Assembly: GCF_007741475.1 (NCBI RefSeq)
Contig: NZ_CP036261.1
Coordinates: 6,387,798-6,451,797 of the forward strand
Length of the DNA: 64,000 nucleotides
Origin: Rosistilla ulvae
GTDB lineage: Bacteria; Planctomycetota; Planctomycetia; Pirellulales; Pirellulaceae
Reading direction: 5' to 3'
The first letter of the stretch is position 1, and every line of letters starts with the position of its first letter. The position numbers and the translations under genes were made by a program. Shown one piece after another: positions 26,994-35,060 of the stretch. The notes under the pieces are model-generated. The model had not been told where the DNA came from and made no database searches. It saw only the letters and a program-made list of their open reading frames with translations.

Positions 26994-28049
26994 TTATTCG
27001 CCTTCGGGGGGATCAAGCTGTTCGGGTTGTGTGTTCTCCCAAAACTCGGCTCGCTCCTTTTCGGAGGGGACGGTCAAAGGGCGAACGATGCGGAAGCCGA
27101 CGCTCAACGCATCGGTATGATACCAAATACTTTGGGGCAATTGGGGATCCTGCTCCTTCCACTCCTCGCTACTGGCGATTCGAGCCCCGCTGCGCAGAAG
27201 TTCGGGATCGTTGTCCCAGCCGCCGCCACGGACGACGCGGGGGAACAAAACCTTGGGAATCGCCAGCGGATTAAGCTTGGCGGATGTCTTGAAAAAGTCG
27301 GGCAGGTACTGATCCAAGACCCACTCCGAGACATTGCCGTGCATGTCGTAGAGCCCCCACGGATTCGGCTTCTTCTGGCCCACCGGTTCGTATTGGTCGT
27401 TGGTGTTTTCGCCATACCAAGCGTAGTCGTCGAGCATTTCTGGGTCGTCGCCAAACGAGTAGGCGGTGTTGGTTCCCGCGCGGCAAGCGTATTCCCATTC
27501 CGCTTCGGTCGGCAAACGGTAATAGCGTCCGGTCTTTGCCGACAGCCATTGGCAATAGGTCCGCGCTGCGTGCTGTGTCATGCAGATCGCCGGATGGCGA
27601 CCGCTGCCCATACCAAAGGTCATGTCGGTGTAGGGTTCGGTCGGACGCGTGAAGCCGTCGACGACCGCGTCGCGCGGCGTTTCCTTCGACTTCAAAAGGC
27701 GGCGACGGATCGTATCGAGTTCGTCGCCCCAGATCTCGTACTGCTCCCACGTGATCTCATACTTGCCCATCCAAAAGGGAGAGACTTCGACTTGATGCAA
27801 AGGACCTTCCGAGTCATCGCGGCCCTGTTCGGTGTCGGGAGTTCCCATCGTGAACACACCGCCAGGAATCGGCAGCATTTCGATCGTCGCATCGGTGTGT
27901 TCGATCACCTCTTCGTACGGCTTCATCTCCGCCGCCGAATTCGCTTGGCTTTCGGGAAGGTCTAGCGGAGGAACTGGATCGGCAGCGGTGGCTCCTGCAG
28001 CGAGGAACGAACAGCAGATCAAAGAACCGAGAAGGCGTTGCATTTTCAT
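26994..28049 (-). CDS. FGE-sulfatase-domain (SUMF1-like) secreted protein lacking the catalytic cysteines
   Basis: A 351-residue exported protein of the formylglycine-generating-enzyme fold. A signal peptide ([20 protein letters not shown]) is followed by family landmarks: [56 protein letters not shown] and [17 protein letters not shown], then [20 protein letters not shown] near residues 275-295. True sulfatase-activating enzymes carry two cysteines in the last segment that bind copper and oxidise the sulfatase Cys; here that segment has none. The protein is therefore probably a binding or structural relative, or has another activity. It likely forms an operon with the downstream Gfo/Idh/MocA gene (36 bp). 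Confidence 0.88.
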   Translation of the reverse strand: MKMQRLLGSLICCSFLAAGATAADPVPPLDLPESQANSAAEMKPYEEVIEHTDATIEMLPIPGGVFTMGTPDTEQGRDDSEGPLHQVEVSPFWMGKYEITWEQYEIWGDELDTIRRRLLKSKETPRDAVVDGFTRPTEPYTDMTFGMGSGRHPAICMTQHAARTYCQWLSAKTGRYYRLPTEAEWEYACRAGTNTAYSFGDDPEMLDDYAWYGENTNDQYEPVGQKKPNPWGLYDMHGNVSEWVLDQYLPDFFKTSAKLNPLAIPKVLFPRVVRGGGWDNDPELLRSGARIASSEEWKEQDPQLPQSIWYHTDALSVGFRIVRPLTVPSEKERAEFWENTQPEQLDPPEGE

Positions 28050-28093
28050 AACAGGATGGAGTACGGGAAGGGGAGATTGAGTTTGTCGCGGTG

Positions 28094-28156
28094 GGTCGCC
28101 TTTCGCTCCGCGAAAGTGCGTCTGTTGTGCGCACTTTCGCGGAGCGAAAGGCGACC
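28094..28156. repeat. perfect 27-bp inverted repeat
   Basis: Bases 28094-28120 and 28130-28156 are perfect reverse complements around a 9-base loop (TCTGTTGTG). The arm includes TTTCGCTCCGCGAAAGTGCG, which itself contains the smaller palindrome TTTCGCTCCGCGAAA. It lies between the stop of the isomerase-like gene and the start of the FGE-like gene. No T-tract follows on either strand, so it is more like a REP-type element than a terminator. Confidence 0.85.
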
Positions 28157-28179
28157 ATCAGACAGGAGCGAATGGTTTG

Positions 28180-29139
28180 TTAAGCCAACGCTTTGCGAAC
28201 GGCAGCTTTCATCTTGCGGAGACCGGTCGTGGCGACTTCCGACGCGGGTTGTTTCCAGTAGTCGCGGTTGAACAGCTCCAGCGAGAAATAGCCTCGGAAG
28301 CCGTTGCGATGCAGCAGCGAGATGATTTCGTCCAACGGAGCAATCCCGTCGCCGGGATAGACGCGGTCGGCATCGCCGATCGTTTCCCAAGGTGGATTGG
28401 CCGGGTAGTCGTTCATGTGGAACGCGGGCATCCGCGAGGCTTCGATCATCGCCAGGCCAGCGAAGTCGGAGCCTCCTTTATAGATGTGGTAGACGTCGGG
28501 CAGAACGCACGCGTCGGGATGGCCGGCTTCGGTCGCGACGTAGGCAAGTTCACCCAAGCGGCTTAGCGTTTTGGAGAAGCCCCACAATTCCAACTCGGGC
28601 GTCACGCCCACTTCCGCACCAACGTTCAACAAGTCGGCGTACCGCTTGGCAATCACAGGCAGCGCCGGACCGGCCTCTTTGGTTGCACCAACCGGCGGTG
28701 CGGCGATCCGTTTCCCGCCGATCGACTTCAGCAGTTCCATATCGGACCGTGCTTGTTCCAATCCCTTTCGGCGTTGGTCGTCGTCGTCGACGATCCACTG
28801 AGCAAAACCGATCGCACTTTCGACAGTGATCCCGGAGTCTTCGATTCGCTTCCGCAGATCGGGCAGACTGCCGCCAGCTTCTTTGTAGGCAACCAGATCG
28901 CGAACCCAAGGTTCGATCGCGTCGTAACCGCTCGATGCCGCCAGGTCGACTTGTTCGGTGATCGTCAGTTCTTGGCCGCGAACGGTGCTGGTGTTCAAGC
29001 AGAACCGGATCCCGCCAAATTCATCCGATGCCGCGGTGTCGGCGGCTTTGGCGGGAGCTGTTGGCAGGCCCGAACCAACCAACGTGGTAGCGGCCGCAAT
29101 CGAGAGAATGCTGCGGCGATTCATGGAAGCGTCTGTCAT
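28180..29139 (-). CDS. xylose-isomerase-like TIM-barrel sugar isomerase/epimerase with Tat-like signal
   Basis: A 319-residue protein of the sugar phosphate isomerase/epimerase (AP-endonuclease-2-like TIM barrel) superfamily. The N-terminus MNRRSILSIAAATTLVGSGL is a twin-arginine-type signal; translation could also begin five codons later at that Met. The barrel shows metal-ligand-type residues in context: ELELWGFSKTL, CVLPDVYHIYKGG, PAFHMNDYP and GYFSLELFN. These match the Glu/Asp/His/Glu set binding a divalent metal in the family. Members isomerise or epimerise keto sugars or inositols. With the nearby Gfo/Idh/MocA oxidoreductase it suggests exported sugar or cyclitol conversion. A 27-bp palindrome separates it from the FGE-like gene. 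Confidence 0.9.
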   Translation of the reverse strand: MTDASMNRRSILSIAAATTLVGSGLPTAPAKAADTAASDEFGGIRFCLNTSTVRGQELTITEQVDLAASSGYDAIEPWVRDLVAYKEAGGSLPDLRKRIEDSGITVESAIGFAQWIVDDDDQRRKGLEQARSDMELLKSIGGKRIAAPPVGATKEAGPALPVIAKRYADLLNVGAEVGVTPELELWGFSKTLSRLGELAYVATEAGHPDACVLPDVYHIYKGGSDFAGLAMIEASRMPAFHMNDYPANPPWETIGDADRVYPGDGIAPLDEIISLLHRNGFRGYFSLELFNRDYWKQPASEVATTGLRKMKAAVRKALA

Positions 29140-29323
29140 CTAGAAGGCTCGAGTCTCGGGAGGTGGAGAGGCGGGATCATCGGAGCTTCGATTATAAACC
29201 GGTACCCCGCAATGTGCTTCGCTGTTGCACAATTTTCCCGAAACCTAGCCCAGCTGGCGGATCGCGGACCATTGCCGCAACAACGGATCCGCAGGCCGAT
29301 TCGCCGCGACGGAGCCGATTTGC

Positions 29324-30187
29324 CTACTTCGCCTCGACAGCCGCGTGCTGCTGGATGAACGCGACGACCTGATCGACCGCGGGGTGCGGGAAGTGGTGAC
29401 CGCTGGATTTTTCGGTTCCCATCGGGACCGAGATGACTTCCATATCGTGGCCCACCGCTCGCAGACGTTCACGCAAAAGATAGGTGTTCTCCTTGGGCGG
29501 AACGACGCGATCGTTCTCCGAGACGATGTGTAGCAGTGGGATTTTGGCGGCGGCAATTTTTTCCGCGTGATCGATCGGATTGCCTTTGAATGCGGCAGCC
29601 TGTTTCTCGTCGAATCCATATTGTGCTAGGCAGCTCTGCCACGTCGCTGCCGAACCGACGCCCTCCCCCATCCCGCCGGGCCAGCTTTTGAAATCGCAAA
29701 CCGGCGTGTCGCAGTAGATACAAGCGACGTGATCGAGATTGACGACGGCCCAGTTGTAGGCGAACAGCCCGCCGCGGCTGACCGCTTCGAGAGCCACCCG
29801 CTTTGCCAAGCCGCGCTTCTCGGTCATTTGACGATAGAACTGATTTCCAATCTCGATCGCCTTGGGGCTGCCAAACATTCCCGCCACGTCGACGTAGCCG
29901 ATGTGGAATCCGTTGGCCACCAATTGGATGTCGGCTTCAGCGTGGTAGCCGGGGAACCGCGCCCGCCAAACCCAAGGGTTGCCCGGGGCAGCCTGCTTGG
30001 GAACGACGACATAAGCATTGCGCTCGGCGACTTGGAAATGGAGTTGGTCGTATCCATTCCACTGCGTCTTGCGTTCCGCAGGTGCAGCGGTCGTCGACTG
30101 AGCGAATCCGGCAGGCGCGGCAAGAATCGCTAGCGAAAAGAAAGCAACCGCAGCGGCAAGAGATGTTCGATTCATGGTGTTGTTCAT
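29324..30187 (-). CDS. secreted alpha/beta hydrolase
   Basis: A 287-residue exported hydrolase. The signal peptide is NRTSLAAAVAFFSLAILAAP. The mature part shows an N-terminal motif common in planctomycete hydrolases (NGYDQLHFQVAERNAYVVVP), WVWRARFPGYHAEAD, and a nucleophile elbow in EAVSRGGLFAYNW (SRGG in place of the usual GxSxG). An acidic residue follows in HIVSENDRVVPP and a His in SSGHHFPHP. The reaction is probably ester cleavage, but the substrate is unknown. It lies 24 bp downstream of the AguB-like gene on the same strand, so the two are likely one operon. Confidence 0.85.
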   Translation of the reverse strand: MNNTMNRTSLAAAVAFFSLAILAAPAGFAQSTTAAPAERKTQWNGYDQLHFQVAERNAYVVVPKQAAPGNPWVWRARFPGYHAEADIQLVANGFHIGYVDVAGMFGSPKAIEIGNQFYRQMTEKRGLAKRVALEAVSRGGLFAYNWAVVNLDHVACIYCDTPVCDFKSWPGGMGEGVGSAATWQSCLAQYGFDEKQAAAFKGNPIDHAEKIAAAKIPLLHIVSENDRVVPPKENTYLLRERLRAVGHDMEVISVPMGTEKSSGHHFPHPAVDQVVAFIQQHAAVEAK

Positions 30188-30211
30188 TATGTGGGGTGAG
30201 CTGGAGAGGGA

Positions 30212-31081
30212 TCAGTCGATCACGCGACGCATCAGGCCTTGGTAAGCGTCGATTCGACGATCGCGCAGGAAGGGCCAATGCGTGCGGACCACATCGATCA
30301 TATTCAAATCACAGTCGGCCGTGATAATTTCTGGTTCTTCGTGGCTCCCTTGCGTGATGACTTTGCCATTGGGATTGGCGATGAACGAACCGCCCCAGAA
30401 CTGCAGGCGACCTTCGACGCCGACGCGGTTGGGAGCTCCCAACCACAAACCGTTGGCGATCGCATGGGATCGCATCATCGTTTGCCACGATTCGTATTGC
30501 GTCGTGCCGTACTCTTCTTTTTCCTCATCGATCCATCCGATCGCGGTCGGGTAAAGCAGGATCTCCGCACCGGCAAGAGCCATCAACCGCGCGGCCTCGG
30601 GGAACCATTGATCCCAACAAACGGCGACGCCCAGCTTCGCAAAGCGGGTTTCGATGACCTTGAATCCCAAATCGCCCGGTGTGAAATAAAACTTCTCGTA
30701 ATACAAAGGATCGTCGGGGATGTGCATCTTGCGATAGACGCCCGCCGTCGAACCGTCGGCATCGAGGACGACAGCGGTGTTGTGATAGACGCCGGCGGTT
30801 CGTTTTTCGAACAACGAGACGACGATCACCACGCGCAGTTCGGCGGCCAACTGGCTCATCCGCTCGGTCGTCGGCCCTGGGATCGTTTCCGCCCAATCGA
30901 ACTGGCAATGGTCTTCGGTTTGGCAGGGGTAGGGGCCGTTAAACAGTTCCTGCAAGCAAATCACTTGTCCACCGTCAGCCGCGGCTTGGCGGATCTGCGA
31001 GACGGCCCGCTCGACGTTCTCGGCTTTGGAGTCGGTGCAGGACATTTGCACCAACGACAGCTTCACTACTGAATTTGCCAC
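30212..31081 (-). CDS. aguB: N-carbamoylputrescine amidase (AguB-like)
   Basis: A 289-residue member of the nitrilase superfamily most like N-carbamoylputrescine amidase, which releases putrescine, CO2 and ammonia in the agmatine route. The catalytic Glu, Lys and Cys are all present: VICLQELFNGPYPCQ, YRKMHIPDDPLYYEKFYFTP and VAVCWDQWFPEAARL. The substrate-side signature GTTQYESWQTMMRSHAIANG also fits AguB. The GTG at 31081 is preferred: AAAGGAAA precedes it and the protein then starts as the family does (ANSVVKLSLVQMSC). An in-frame start at 31237 would add 52 residues. No agmatine deiminase gene is in the window. The downstream alpha/beta hydrolase is 24 bp away. Confidence 0.9.
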   Translation of the reverse strand: MANSVVKLSLVQMSCTDSKAENVERAVSQIRQAAADGGQVICLQELFNGPYPCQTEDHCQFDWAETIPGPTTERMSQLAAELRVVIVVSLFEKRTAGVYHNTAVVLDADGSTAGVYRKMHIPDDPLYYEKFYFTPGDLGFKVIETRFAKLGVAVCWDQWFPEAARLMALAGAEILLYPTAIGWIDEEKEEYGTTQYESWQTMMRSHAIANGLWLGAPNRVGVEGRLQFWGGSFIANPNGKVITQGSHEEPEIITADCDLNMIDVVRTHWPFLRDRRIDAYQGLMRRVID

Positions 31082-31308
31082 GTATATTTCCTTTTCAAAT
31101 CCCGCAGCGAACGCGCTGGGTTTCACTAGAACTTCACAGAACACAGGCCGAATCCTCGGACTGTGAATTCTACAATCATTTAGTCTGATGGCTACGCTCG
31201 GCATGCCGATATCGGAGGCGTGACTTGCCGCGTTCAAGCTCCCTCACGTTTTCAAACTGCGAGGGACCCACCGCATACTGGGGTCGTATCCAATCACCAA
31301 TCCATTCC

Positions 31309-32061
31309 ATGCAAGCTGAACTGATCGTTGCCAGCGGATCGCACCAGGGGCATTCGCTTCGGATCACTCAAAATCCCTTTGTGATCGGCCGCAACGAATC
31401 GTCGGGACTTCGCATCAAGAGTTCTTCGGTCAGCCGCCAGCACTGCGCGATCGTCGCTCGCGAGGGGAAGTTCTATGTCAAGGATCTTGGCAGTCGCAAT
31501 GGGACGTTCGTCAACGACCAAAAATTGACCGATCGACAGTCGTGCCGAATTCGGTCGGGAGACACTTTGCAAGTTGGCAAAATGAAGCTGACGATGCGGA
31601 TCGGCATGTCTACCGAAGTTCAGGAGGGAGAGACGGCGGAGACGGCACCATCGAGCGAAACGCGGCGCGACGATGTTGTCAGCGGCGACGCATCGGCAAC
31701 CAAGCGGCCATCCGAATCGCGTCGCGATGCAAACAGACCGAGCATCGATCCGCCAAAGAAATCGTTGTCGCTCGACGGCGTCGATCTTTCCGCTTGGGGC
31801 AGCATGCCTGGAGACGAGCAAGCGGACGAATTGCAGAACTACGCCCAGCAGCGGGCGACAACTCAAGCCGATGCGGACAAGTCCAACAAAGCGAGCGGTA
31901 GCATTGAGTTGGACACCAACGAAACCAACAATTCGTTGGGATTAAGCGAAGAGGAAGAGCGTCGACGCGTGCTCGAAGCAATCCGCAACCAGAGGTCCGC
32001 TTCGTCGCAAATCGCTGCCAGCGAAGCGATCCGCAAAATGTTAGGTGGTGGGAATCGCTAG
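31309..32061 (+). CDS. FHA-domain protein with Lys/Ser/Asp-rich tail
   Basis: A 250-residue cytoplasmic protein. The ATG at 31309 is chosen because the FHA domain begins almost at once (MQAELIVASGSHQGHSLRIT). The phosphothreonine-binding signature is complete: VIGRNESSGLRIKSSSVSRQ, H, and LGSRNGTFVND, carrying the conserved Arg, Ser, His and Asn. Residues about 100-250 are polar and probably disordered, with EEEERRRVLEAIRNQRSAS near the end. FHA proteins read Thr-phosphorylation by Ser/Thr kinases, which planctomycetes have in large numbers; no kinase is adjacent. It is divergent from aguB and convergent with pyrC. Confidence 0.88.
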   Translation: MQAELIVASGSHQGHSLRITQNPFVIGRNESSGLRIKSSSVSRQHCAIVAREGKFYVKDLGSRNGTFVNDQKLTDRQSCRIRSGDTLQVGKMKLTMRIGMSTEVQEGETAETAPSSETRRDDVVSGDASATKRPSESRRDANRPSIDPPKKSLSLDGVDLSAWGSMPGDEQADELQNYAQQRATTQADADKSNKASGSIELDTNETNNSLGLSEEEERRRVLEAIRNQRSASSQIAASEAIRKMLGGGNR

Positions 32062-32130
32062 ACGATCCGCCGTCGAGGTGCTCCGATTCCGAGCGTTCTC
32101 GCCGGCGATACTCCTTGCCGCCGAAGACGT

Positions 32131-33474
32131 TTACGCCAGCCCCACGCCCTGCTCGGTCGCCCAGTAGCCGCCGCGTTGGTGATCGAACAGCGGCAGCGTT
32201 CCGCGAATCGACGCATCGAAGCGGCCGCGATCGAAGACTCGGCGACCGCCGACCCAGGTCGTCACAGGCCAGCCGGTTAAGGTCTCGCCGTCCCAAGGGG
32301 ACCAACGACACTTCGTTTGCTGTTCTTCATTGCGGATCGTTTTCTGTTGGTTCAGATCGACCAACACCAGATCGGCATCATAGCCATCGGCGATCCGCCC
32401 TTTGCCGACGATTCCCCAAACTCGCGCCGGGGCATCACACATCCAATGGACCACCTGCTGCAGATCGCACTTCCCTTGAGCGACTTGGTTCAGCAACAGC
32501 GGCAGGCTGTTTTCGACCGCTGGAAGACCGGAGGGACTCTTCGGATAAGGCTGTTGCTTTTCGGCGAGCGTATGAGGCGCGTGGTCGGTCGCGATGACTT
32601 GGATCGCGCCGTCCAAAAGCGCCTGCCACAGCTGGCGATTGTCGTCGGCAGATTTGATCGACGGATTCATTTGGATCAGCGATCCGAGCCGGGCGTAATC
32701 GTCGACGTTGAAGAACAGGTGATGCGGGCAAACCTCTGCCGTAACATAAGGTCGTGCCGGAGTGATCAGTTCCAGTTCCGCAGCTGTCGAAACATGCAGG
32801 ACATGAAAGCGGTGCTGATGCCGGACCGACAGATCGACAGCGCGCCGCGTGGCGATGTAAGCCGCTTCAGGAGACCGAATCCGCGAATGGTTCGTGATGT
32901 CGTCGCTGCCGGCGTATCGCTCGGCATTCGCGCGGACCGTCGTCTCATCTTCGCAGTGGGCGCAGATCGGCATCTCGGTTTCGGCAAAAATCTGTTCCAA
33001 CACCGCCTGTTCATCGACCAGCATGTTGCCGGTGCTGCTGCCGATGAAGATCTTGATACCCGGCGTCTCACCGCTTGGTTTCAATTCGTCGAGATTGCTG
33101 GTCGTGGCACCCATGTAGAAGCCGTAGTTGACGGCGGAGTGGGTGGCACCGAGAGCATTCTTTTCGCGCAAACGCTCGCGCGTCGTCGTAGTCGGATTCG
33201 TGTTAGGCATCTCGAGGAACGTGGTCACGCCGCCGGCGGCGCAGGCGCGGCTGGCGTGGGCCAGGTCTTCTTTATGTTCCAAGCCGGGCTGGCGGAAGTG
33301 AACCTGATCGTCGATCGCTCCGGGCAACAGATGCAGTCCGCTGGCGTCGATCGTTTCATCGGCGACCGTGGCGGGACTGGGATCGACCACGATTCGACCG
33401 TCATCGATCAGCACCGATGCCTTGCCGATTTGATCTGGGAATACGACCGTTGCGTTTTTGATCAGGGTTTTCAT
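32131..33474 (-). CDS. pyrC: dihydroorotase
   Basis: A 447-residue dihydroorotase of the amidohydrolase superfamily, catalysing ring closure of carbamoyl-aspartate to dihydroorotate in pyrimidine synthesis. The N-terminal metal motif is [20 protein letters not shown], residues about 55-74. Then come EMPNTNPTT, the Lys region [26 protein letters not shown] and the Asp-containing ATDHAPHT. The first His of the usual His-x-His pair is Gln (Q57), as in a known subgroup of dihydroorotases. The start at 33474 ([13 protein letters not shown]) matches the family; an ATG 15 bases upstream is also in frame. No other pyr gene is adjacent. Cytoplasmic. Confidence 0.93.
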   Translation of the reverse strand: MKTLIKNATVVFPDQIGKASVLIDDGRIVVDPSPATVADETIDASGLHLLPGAIDDQVHFRQPGLEHKEDLAHASRACAAGGVTTFLEMPNTNPTTTTRERLREKNALGATHSAVNYGFYMGATTSNLDELKPSGETPGIKIFIGSSTGNMLVDEQAVLEQIFAETEMPICAHCEDETTVRANAERYAGSDDITNHSRIRSPEAAYIATRRAVDLSVRHQHRFHVLHVSTAAELELITPARPYVTAEVCPHHLFFNVDDYARLGSLIQMNPSIKSADDNRQLWQALLDGAIQVIATDHAPHTLAEKQQPYPKSPSGLPAVENSLPLLLNQVAQGKCDLQQVVHWMCDAPARVWGIVGKGRIADGYDADLVLVDLNQQKTIRNEEQQTKCRWSPWDGETLTGWPVTTWVGGRRVFDRGRFDASIRGTLPLFDHQRGGYWATEQGVGLA

Positions 33475-33726
33475 CGGTTGTGGCTGCACTTTCGTTTCGT
33501 GGGTTGGCCTGTTGCTATGACAACTTTGTGGATCAAACCAACGATCAATGCAAGCCCCAGGGAGTCGTGCGGAACTTGACCCAATTTTTCAATTCGATCG
33601 AGCTTTCCTCGAAATAGTTTTCCTGCCACAATCCGCCCGACCAATGGATCCCGCAACTGCTTTTCTGTCGGACAAGGAATGTGTTGACAATCGGTTGCGG
33701 GGCTTGTCTTGCGGAAAGGAATCCTG

Positions 33727-34005
33727 ATGACAACTCTACTGGCCGCTGCGTTTGGCATTCACGCCTTTGCGATCCCCGTGTTTGGGATTGCGGTGTTGAT
33801 CGCTAGCAAGCTTTCGATCACCGACAAGAAGTTTGCAGAAAGCCTATTTATGGCCGCGCTAACGCTGGTCACGCTGGTGACGCTGCGAACCGTCGCCAAC
33901 AACGATCCCGCTTGGCTAACCCACACTCTGACCCTGGCCGTGATGATTCTCGGCGCGGTCTGGTTGCCGTCGATGAACGATGGGCCGGCTGCTAACAAGA
34001 GCTAG
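33727..34005 (+). CDS. small membrane protein, function unknown
   Basis: A 92-residue protein. The ATG at 33727 has AAAGGA eight bases upstream; a TTG six codons earlier is also in frame but overlaps that site. Three hydrophobic stretches are visible: TLLAAAFGIHAFAIPVFGIA, FMAALTLVTLVTLRTV and LTLAVMILGAVWLP. Short polar loops join them. I do not recognise a family. The size and pattern fit a small integral membrane protein of the type that associates with larger complexes. It is divergent from pyrC, and the next plus-strand gene is about 670 bp away, so it is probably monocistronic. Confidence 0.65.
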   Translation: MTTLLAAAFGIHAFAIPVFGIAVLIASKLSITDKKFAESLFMAALTLVTLVTLRTVANNDPAWLTHTLTLAVMILGAVWLPSMNDGPAANKS

Positions 34006-34595
34006 CTTTGGATGGGCGGACGGCGCCCTAAATCGCATCGGGAGATAGAAACAGAAGGTTTCCGATGAGTCGACCGATGGATCGGTCTGCGCCAAAAGCA
34101 ATGACGCGGCTTCAGAGGAGCAATATGATTGCGAATCCTTTCGCAATTGCTTGCGTGCCGTTTTTGCTTAAACGTAATAGGGGTCGGTTTCTCTCAAGGG
34201 TCGCATCGCGGCGTTGATCGAAAACCCGCTGATAGTGAGTCCGAGAACGATAAGCAAAATTCCTGACATCGTAAGCTCCTTTGTAGTGGCGAATTGCACT
34301 TGAGGATTAACGCATGTGATGTGCCGAGTCCTCCAAACCGGTCAATGGATTGCGCGTAAACGCTTGTATCCAAGGTGTTTGCTGCGTGCGATCCACCTTG
34401 CTCAGCGTCTTTTAGGCTCGCAGCATTTGACATCATTTTGATGACATGGTCTCAAAATGCTCGAGATACTCGGCAGTTCATCTGAAGAAACTGCATCAGC
34501 GCAAATTCGCATCCGCCGCCCGCTTTGCAATGGGACCGACACCCCCTAGGTGGAAACACAATCGCCCCAATTGGCGTTTTTTTAGAGCAACTATA
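34006..34595. other. intergenic stretch enclosing a microprotein gene
   Basis: These 590 bases contain one small minus-strand gene (34168-34269) and otherwise nothing I can support. Near the end the sequence CGCC-CCAATT-GGCG followed by seven T residues (34563-34583) is terminator-like on the plus strand, though its stem is only 4 bp. Confidence 0.45.
34168..34269 (-). CDS. 33-residue membrane microprotein
   Basis: A very short gene with an excellent start: AAAGGAGCTTACG precedes the ATG at 34269. The product begins MSGILLIVLGLTISGFSI, a single hydrophobic helix. It then has a charged C-terminus (NAAMRPLRETDPYYV) and a TAA stop. A strong Shine-Dalgarno sequence, a proper helix and a positively charged flank together make chance unlikely. 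Other small bacterial single-helix proteins regulate membrane complexes or transporters, but no partner is evident here; the nearest membrane gene is the 92-residue protein at 33727 on the opposite strand. Function is unknown. Confidence 0.6.
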   Translation of the reverse strand: MSGILLIVLGLTISGFSINAAMRPLRETDPYYV

Positions 34596-34623
34596 TTTGC
34601 AGCCAGACTTGCTGTGCTATCCT
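34596..34623 (+). promoter_or_regulatory. candidate promoter of the ferredoxin-GMC pair
   Basis: TTTGCA and TATCCT are separated by 16 bases, and a TG one base upstream of the -10 box gives an extended -10 form. Transcription would begin near 34630, about 45 bases before the ferredoxin start. Confidence 0.35.
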
Positions 34624-34673
34624 AGTGGAGTTCCTTTGGGGAATTTCTCATCACAGATTAGGCCACAGCTGCG

Positions 34674-35045
34674 ATGCCAACTGTCCGATTTAAGAATGCC
34701 TCGATCCAGTGCGATGCGGGGGACAACTTGCGCAAGGTGTTGCTTCGTTCCAAGACGTCGGTTTACAACGGCATTGCGCGAGCGGTAAATTGTCGGGGCA
34801 TGGGCATCTGCGGAATGTGCACGGTTCGATTGCGCGGCAGCGCGTCGTGGCCATCGCGGTACGAAACCGCGATTCTCAGCATGGTTCCCGGTGCGACAAG
34901 GCTCGGCTTAAGGCTCGCCTGTCTCTGTACGGTCCATGGCGATTTGTCGGTCGAAAAGTTTAGCGGCACTTGGGGGACAGGCCCCGAAATGCGTCAATTT
35001 GGCCGCAAACGGACCTCGAGCGAGGTTCCCACCCAACAGCATTAA
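34674..35045 (+). CDS. [2Fe-2S] ferredoxin-like protein
   Basis: A 123-residue protein with a plant/adrenodoxin-type [2Fe-2S] domain. Cys40, Cys46 and Cys49 form C-x5-C-x2-C (NCRGMGICGMC), and the fourth ligand is Cys83 in RLACLC. The N-terminal beta strands (TVRFKNASIQCDAGDNLRKV) fit the fold. Spacing of five residues between the first two cysteines is the adrenodoxin style rather than the photosynthetic one. A C-terminal tail of about 25 polar residues (FGRKRTSSEVPTQQH at its end) follows the domain. The gene ends 15 bp before a GMC oxidoreductase and is almost certainly cotranscribed, making the ferredoxin the probable electron partner of that flavoenzyme. Confidence 0.85.
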   Translation: MPTVRFKNASIQCDAGDNLRKVLLRSKTSVYNGIARAVNCRGMGICGMCTVRLRGSASWPSRYETAILSMVPGATRLGLRLACLCTVHGDLSVEKFSGTWGTGPEMRQFGRKRTSSEVPTQQH

Positions 35046-35060
35046 CAATCCACGGCAACG

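Noticed and set aside
28046-28390. Minus-strand frame running through the 27-bp palindrome
   Set aside because: Half of it is antisense-frame sequence of the isomerase gene and half is the inverted repeat, so a real protein is unlikely.
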